DNA from: Diospyros lotus
Taxonomy: Eukaryota; Streptophyta; Magnoliopsida; Ericales; Ebenaceae
Direction: 5' to 3'
NCBI RefSeq assembly: GCF_014633365.1
Contig: NC_068348.1
Coordinates: forward strand, 11,674,311 to 11,738,310
Length of the DNA stretch: 64,000 nt
Positions 58,721-64,000 of the stretch are shown piece after piece (the first letter of the stretch is position 1; each line of letters starts with the position of its first letter). Position numbers and translations under genes: made by a program. Below the pieces are notes generated by a model. It searched no databases, was not told where the DNA came from, and was given only the letters and a program-made list of their open reading frames with translations.

Positions 58721-60167
58721 ATTTAAGTGATTCTTGGGTCCTGTTATATGCATCAGCGTTTACTTATGGTGAAATGTGCATTGGATATTGAAGCCTCATA
58801 TTGTTAGACATTAGTTTCATATTAATTTGTCAAAAAAATATTGTTAATAGATGAATATAATACAAGTATATCCATTAATGTGATAGGTATATAAATGACA
58901 GAAAATGTAGAACATGGTATCCTGTTATTGACGTATATAGTGGTTAAGTTTTTAGAATTTTTTTAAGTTTACAGGATTGACCAAGGGCTATAAGAAAATA
59001 AATTAAATTAAGATGGAAATTTGGTCATTTTTGATTATTTGGTAGGGACAATTTTTTATGAACTTTGATAATGCCAAACCCTTGATCTTGAAGATGAAAA
59101 ACACTAAATTGCAGAAAAAATGTGAATTTGTTCAAGAAACCACATTTGAACTTTTTTATTCGTAAGGATTTTGACTTTTTTTTTATAATTTTATTGAATT
59201 CAAATGGAATATTCTTCCTTATTTACATTATACCTAAGGTAAATGTCCTTATTTTCCATTAGTTTGACTTAAATGGCAGGGAATGTAACTATGTACAAAA
59301 AAGTAGATAGACAAACCAGTTGAAACAAAACAGAGATCGGACATTTTAGAGCCTTTAATTACCCTTACACTTAACTATCCAAGCAATGACTAAGGTAAGA
59401 TAAGATGGTCAGTGATTTGCCAAGAATGCAACAGTCGATGTGAGATAGTTATTAGTTTGCGCAATCAACATAGTAGTCCATCCGGTTTTGCACACCTTCC
59501 GGTTTTGCACAATCTTTGTATCTGTATCTTTTTACTCAAAAATCAACCGTATAGTCTATTGTCCAAGCAGATAGCTGTAAGAGTTGGGTCAGTCGATATT
59601 GATCTCACAATTGACCACTAGCCAACAATAGAGCACTTGAAATCTAAAAGTTTTTAATTCGATAAAATCTATTAATCAATGCCCTTTTATCTTGAGGAGT
59701 TGCGCTCTTATCTAGAGGCAAGAGTTAAGAATTCGTGCTTGAAACCTATTCATATACTTTCAATGAAGAGACAGGAAATAGGAAATAAAGAATATTTGTA
59801 CTTACAATCCTACACTATATTCAAACATCCAAAGATGTGCCTACAATTGATCTATTTGAGAGTATTTTTGAGTTTTATTGTTTCATATTTTCATGAAGAG
59901 AGCTTTCTTTTTTGTACATTTGATCTTGGGGAGATCGTTTCTTTGCAACAGTTTACTATTGTTAGTGTGAGAACTCCTCCGAGGAATTCTTTTTGGTGAG
60001 CTTGCATCGTATTGTATCAACTAATAGGAATTTTTTGAGAGGTTTTGGGATAAAAATCTTGGAATTTTTTTTGGATAAGAAAATGCTTGCAGGTAAGCAA
60101 GGAGCAAATCAACTACTGATTGTGCCTTGTGGTTTTAAGACAGAATGAAATCTCTGGTTGAAGCATA

Positions 60168-60203
60168 TATATATGTGTGTATATATATACACACATATAT
60201 ATA
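60168..60203. repeat. 36-bp AT/GT palindrome
   Basis: ATATATATGTGTGTATAT and its reverse complement are joined without a spacer; likely a slippage product able to form a cruciform. Confidence 0.8.
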
Positions 60204-61555
60204 CATATATACATACTCTGTAATATTTAAATACTCTATTATAAATACACATACTTGATGCAGAAGGACCCTTTGAATTGGTTCTTCTTTGTTTTTTTTT
60301 TTAACCAATTTCCATCACCAAATGTGTCTCAATGTGTAATATATATACTTTGTAATATATCACAGGATAATGTAGTTGAAATTTTCTGCCTTCTTGGATT
60401 CTCAGAGAACAAGAACAACATATCTAGCTTTAATCTCACTATGTAGCCTAACTTTTTTCTTTACTTTTTCTTTTTTTTTTAATGAGATTGTTTCCACAAC
60501 TCAACTTTAGGAACCTTATAGTTACTATCAAGGTTCACCCTCTTCTCAAACATGAGATTTAATGTAAAAACTGTTCAAATGTTGTAAATACTATTTTTTC
60601 TTTTATATAAATCAATTAGTTTATTGATCTATCTGAACTCATCAGTAAAGGCCACCATTAAAATGAAGCACATTTAACATGGATATCTTATGACATTTTT
60701 GTTGCATGAGTCACTATTTAATTAAGAACGTTAAAATTTATTTCTCCTTTGCATAAGTTTTTATTTCATTGTCTTGTGGCATGAGGAAGCATATCTGACT
60801 TTTTTCTTTGGCACGTGTTGCGGGTAGGGGAGTGACTATCACATTTTTTATTTATGTGTTTAACCAATTGAAAACTAGGATGACTTTATTGCAGCAAACC
60901 TATCTGAAAAGAGTTGCAATTCATCTGATTCTCTGTTACATATTCATGTTACTGGTGCTTTGCCGTTATAAGTTGCAAATAGTAGTATTAATTGCATATA
61001 ATTGATAAAAAAAATATCTTGTATAGGTGGGATTCTGGGTCTAATGTGGGAGAATTTAAAGTAATAATTCCATCACCACATGTGTCTTAAGACAAATTGA
61101 ATTATATTTAACTGAAATGCCGAGTCCTTTGACCAAATTAATTGGAAGTCCATAGCATAGGAAGATGTACGTAGTTGATCTTATGTAACATTAATTTCTT
61201 GGCTATATCAAAACGTATCAATTCTGGTCTCAACCATGAGGAGTCAACTTAAGATCTTATAGCATTTGAACTTTAACAACAAAATCTTCATAAAACTGAT
61301 ATTGCATGCAATCGCATTTTTAAAAATTTAAATTACTTTAATGGGTTTTAGCATATCACATTGACATGTAGACATGCATGCATATATAATTATAGGCAGT
61401 CTCTTGCATGAATTTTTTATATATACGAATTTTCTATATACCAATGGGTTTTCTTCATTGAGTTTATATGTTTGTGGCGTAAAAACACAAAAAGTACAAA
61501 TTGTCTCCATTTCTTCTTTCTCTTTTCTTCCCACAATTAGACATAGTAGAATCAC

Positions 61556-62098
61556 TAGGGGTGTTCAAAAAAACTGGTAGACCGCGGAAACCGCCCGCAC
61601 CAAACCAAACCAAACCACACCGAACCGCGTGATTTTTTAAGGACGTGGTCTGGTGCGGTTTGAAAAATACCCAAACCGCGGTTTATGAGGTTTGGGGTGC
61701 TGGCGGTTCGGTTCCAAACCGAACCGCCCGACTATATTAATAATTAAAATAAATAAAAAATAAAAAATGAAATATATAAAATAATTAGATTATTTTTTGT
61801 AGTAGACTAGCAGTCCCATTTTAAATCATTTTTTGTTATCATTTTGGAACCAAAAATCGCACCAAACCAAACCAAACCGCACCTAAACCGCACCAAACCG
61901 CACCTAAATTACACAAAACACCAAGTTTCAACAAACCGCGGAAACCGCACCGAACCGCACCGCATTATGCGGTGCGGTTTGGTGCGGTTTGTCCGCACCA
62001 AATCAGACCGCCGATCTGATTATAGGTGCAAACCGCATATGCGGTTTGGCGCATTTTTTTGGCCAAAAACCGCCCAAACCGCACCATGTACACCCCTA
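61556..62098. mobile_element. hAT-type MITE, 543 bp (TSD AGAATCAC)
   Basis: Ends TAGGGGTGTTCA and TGTACACCCCTA form an inverted repeat; the 8-bp duplication AGAATCAC is at 61548-61555 and 62099-62106, the size made by hAT transposases. The interior is built from many AACCGCACCAAA / GGTGCGGTTTGG words in both orientations plus an AT-rich middle. The 97-codon frame at 61844-62137 is a translation of this repeat. Confidence 0.88.
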
Positions 62099-62106
62099 AG
62101 AATCAC

Positions 62107-62690
62107 ATCATCTACCTTTTTTTTTTGTGATTACTGAAACACTGTTTGTGAAAAATTATGGTTGATTTTGATGATTTAACTACTTTATATTGGCATAATT
62201 GAGACTATTTTTAATTTAAAAACAATTGATCAAGAATATGTTGCATTTTTTTACAAGAACAAATGATGCAGCTGAGGCGAGATAATCCTTCAGATAAAAT
62301 GATTGATAAGAATATCTTATAAAAGGTTCTTGAAAGACAATCTATCCGTTTGTTTGGTTGGGGGCGATCTCCTAGTACTTTCGAGACAACATGCACTAGT
62401 AAGGAGACCACTTCACATGTACCATAAGATCATAGTTCAGGACGATCTCGCCTTGGCTCTTCCTACCTCAACCCATCCAGCTCAGTCATTCCCTCCATTC
62501 TACTAAATACGAGTTTGGCGACGAGATTTAATAATTTGTTTTATACTTTTTTTTTTCATATATGTTTGAACTTTTTAGGTAACTTCATGATTTTATGTTT
62601 ATTTTGTGACTTTATGACTTTTTTGGTGTGTATGTGTTTGAACTATATTGTAATAGATGTTGCAACAATTGAATTTTAAATATAAAATTT
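62107..62690. other. CACTA-like interior, no gene recognised
   Basis: AT-rich DNA; short open frames at 62211-62506 have no recognisable domain. Confidence 0.3.
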
Positions 62691-63194
62691 TAATTTTGTC
62701 CACACATAATATGTTTTTTAGCCACATATGAAAATTATCCTCTCATATGGAAATTATTTTTTATATTATTGTCCACACATAATATTTTTTTTATCTACAC
62801 ATATTCAAGTTTTTTTAAATTATTATTTACACATAATATTTTTTTTACCTACACAACATTTTTTACTCACACATATGAAAATTATTTTTTATATTATTAT
62901 CCACACATAATCTTTATTTTACCTACACATAAACAAACACATGTGTCATGCCACATCATTAGCCATGTCACAATTACAACTTCTTGACATAAAAATACCT
63001 ACACATATGTGTGGGTAATATATCATGCTTTACCCACACATAAATATATGTGTGGGTAAAAGTTATTTTCTAACCCCCCATTTACCCACCCATTTTGACA
63101 TTTCCATTATGTGTAAGGAAAAAGTATAGTTGACACATAAGGTAATTTTTACCCACATTTACGTGTGGGGTAAAACCCTCAAATTCTTGTAGTA
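62691..63194. repeat. Right subterminal repeat region of the CACTA-like element
   Basis: Repeated CCACACATAAT / ACCTACACAT / TGTGTGGGTAA words on both strands, including ACACATATGTGTGGGTAAT (62002 onward from 61 kb, i.e. near 63002), leading to the terminal TTCTTGTAGTA. Confidence 0.8.
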
Positions 63195-63511
63195 TGACAA
63201 ACTTACAAACTTAGTAACTATGTGTCAGACCTCATTAATGTGACTAAATGACATCTCAGGAAACACATTTCTTGACTTTCAATCTGCCTTGACCAAGGAA
63301 TGTCTTGTCACACTAATAGTAAATCATATAAGTTCACCCCATCAAATACCAACGAGAGCGATTGTTTCTATTCTCAACACTTGTCTCCATATATCAATAA
63401 TACGGAATTACATAGATGAATGTTCTTACCTCCCAATTTGATGGTTTGACTTAGTAACAAATCTCGCACACTAATACACAAAACAACCATGCCGACTCAA
63501 GTCTAAAGATT
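63195..63511. other. Right flank of the CACTA-like element
   Basis: Begins with the TGA duplication; unclassified sequence without coding potential. Confidence 0.4.
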
Positions 63512-64000
63512 TGTTGAGCCAACTTGCTCATATTAATTAAGTTTTGATGATTAAAAAAAATATTTTTATGATATAAATATATTTCTTTCTCATATAAAAA
63601 ATAAATTTATTTTGAATTAAAAATGGGTATAAAGAGTAAATTTATTTTGAATTAAAGGTTGATTATCTTTAAACATGTTTCTCTCTTTTGATAATTTATG
63701 TCTCAAAAGTTTATATTTGAATTTTTATTTATTAATAAATACTTTTATTATTTATGCAAAAAATATATATTTATTTTGAATTAAAGAAGAATTACTTTTA
63801 GACATGTTTTCTCTTTCTCATACAAAAAGTAAATTTATTTTGAATTAAAGAGAATTGGTTTTAGACATGTTTTCTCTTACTCACGCAAAAAGTAAATTTA
63901 TTTTGAATTAAAAAATATTGCTTTTAAACATGTTTTTTTATTTTAATCATTTATATCTCAAAAGTTTATATTTAAATTTTCAAATCTTGATTTCTCATGC
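63512..64000 (+). repeat. Copia-type LTR (family B), plus strand, runs off the window
   Basis: TGTTGAGCCAACTTGCTCAT onward follows the minus-strand LTR that starts at 37056, including the TTATTTTGAATTAAA tandem repeats. It is not preceded by a polypurine tract, so it should be a 5' or solo LTR. Confidence 0.75.

Larger units (their letters stand above)
57041..61547. other. Interior of the CACTA-like element, possible captured host DNA
   Basis: No transposase domain recognised. 57807-57822 (ACACTACAAAAAAATA) resembles another CACTA-type end without a partner. 58270-58520 is a CT-rich, GC-richer stretch (with the hairpin GGCGGGAACTACTCCCGCC) that looks like a gene 5' UTR or first exon. 58550-58720 is a (TGTGTATATG)n-like microsatellite. 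59679-59999 is a 106-codon open frame without known domain. 60165-60205 is a near-perfect AT/GT palindrome. The rest is AT-rich. Confidence 0.4.
47667..63194. mobile_element. CACTA-like (CMC) DNA transposon with nested insertions
   Basis: Both ends read TACTACAAGAATTTG in inverse orientation, followed by GAGGTTTTACCCACACATAA (left) and a GGGTTTTACCCCACACGTAA relative (right). The flanks carry a 3-bp duplication, TGA, at 47664-47666 and 63195-63197. CACTA elements have CACTACAAGAA-type ends, 3-bp duplications and subterminal repeat arrays; all three are present apart from the first base (T). Without the nested Sirevirus and MITE it is about 6.5 kb. No TNP2-type transposase is recognisable, so it is non-autonomous. 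Confidence 0.78.

Overview
The window is nuclear DNA of a flowering plant, probably a repeat-rich dicot. The evidence is the plant-specific gene families (FAR1/FRS, LBD/LOB, GRF zinc finger with a C-terminal membrane helix), the plant LTR-retrotransposon lineages (Athila-like and chromovirus-like Ty3/gypsy, Sirevirus-like Ty1/copia), plant CACTA and hAT elements and a Helitron end. The species cannot be fixed from the sequence. Nothing prokaryotic is present.

Layout. 1-8764: most of an Athila-like Ty3/gypsy element on the minus strand (downstream ORF, pol in two pieces, gag, tRNA-Asp primer site, about 2.1 kb LTR). Its 5' LTR abuts, in the middle of a coding exon, the 3' half of a FAR1/FRS gene on the plus strand (8765-9801). 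11156-11723: a small two-exon GRF zinc-finger/membrane gene on the minus strand. 13214-14220: a microsatellite-rich fold-back region of about 1 kb. 14542-14892: a copia LTR and primer-site remnant. 15943-18655: a solo gypsy LTR with a GGTTC target duplication. 19100-21946: degraded LTR-like DNA. 21947-24577: a dead hAT transposase gene (ZMYM1/TTF-type) on the minus strand. 25498-28217: a minus-strand Sirevirus-like LTR plus polypurine-rich internal DNA. 28218-35034: a chromovirus-like element with a 2.6 kb 5' LTR, a 3.4 kb interior in which I recognise no coding sequence, and a truncated 3' LTR that runs into a Helitron 3' end (35339). 35340-37450: two further LTR pieces. 37715-38274: an LBD pseudogene. 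38413-41097 and 43591-46684: two more solo LTRs with target duplications TATTT and ATACA.

47667-63194 is a 15.5 kb CACTA-like DNA transposon. It has matching ends TACTACAAGAATTTG, a 3-bp TGA target duplication and arrays of an ACCCACACATA-type subterminal repeat. Nested in it are a complete, very young Sirevirus (48241-56696, TSD ATACC, two 1674-bp LTRs nearly identical by eye) and a 543-bp hAT-type MITE (61556-62098, 8-bp TSD). The window ends in another copy of the LTR family seen at 36260-37056.

How the parts relate. Few genes look functional: the GRF gene is the best candidate, and the FAR1-like gene is cut by a retroelement. The rest records nested transposition followed by LTR-LTR recombination (three solo LTRs with intact target duplications). 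Two patterns deserve follow-up. First, a Sirevirus whose LTRs, primer site and polypurine tract look intact and young while its pol is dead, implying it was moved by another copy's proteins. Second, dense arrays of short, family-specific palindromes (GTCGAC, TTTCGAAA, GAAGACTCTTC types) in several unrelated LTR-like segments, lying just upstream of the TATA box in the two copia families where the TATA box can be placed.
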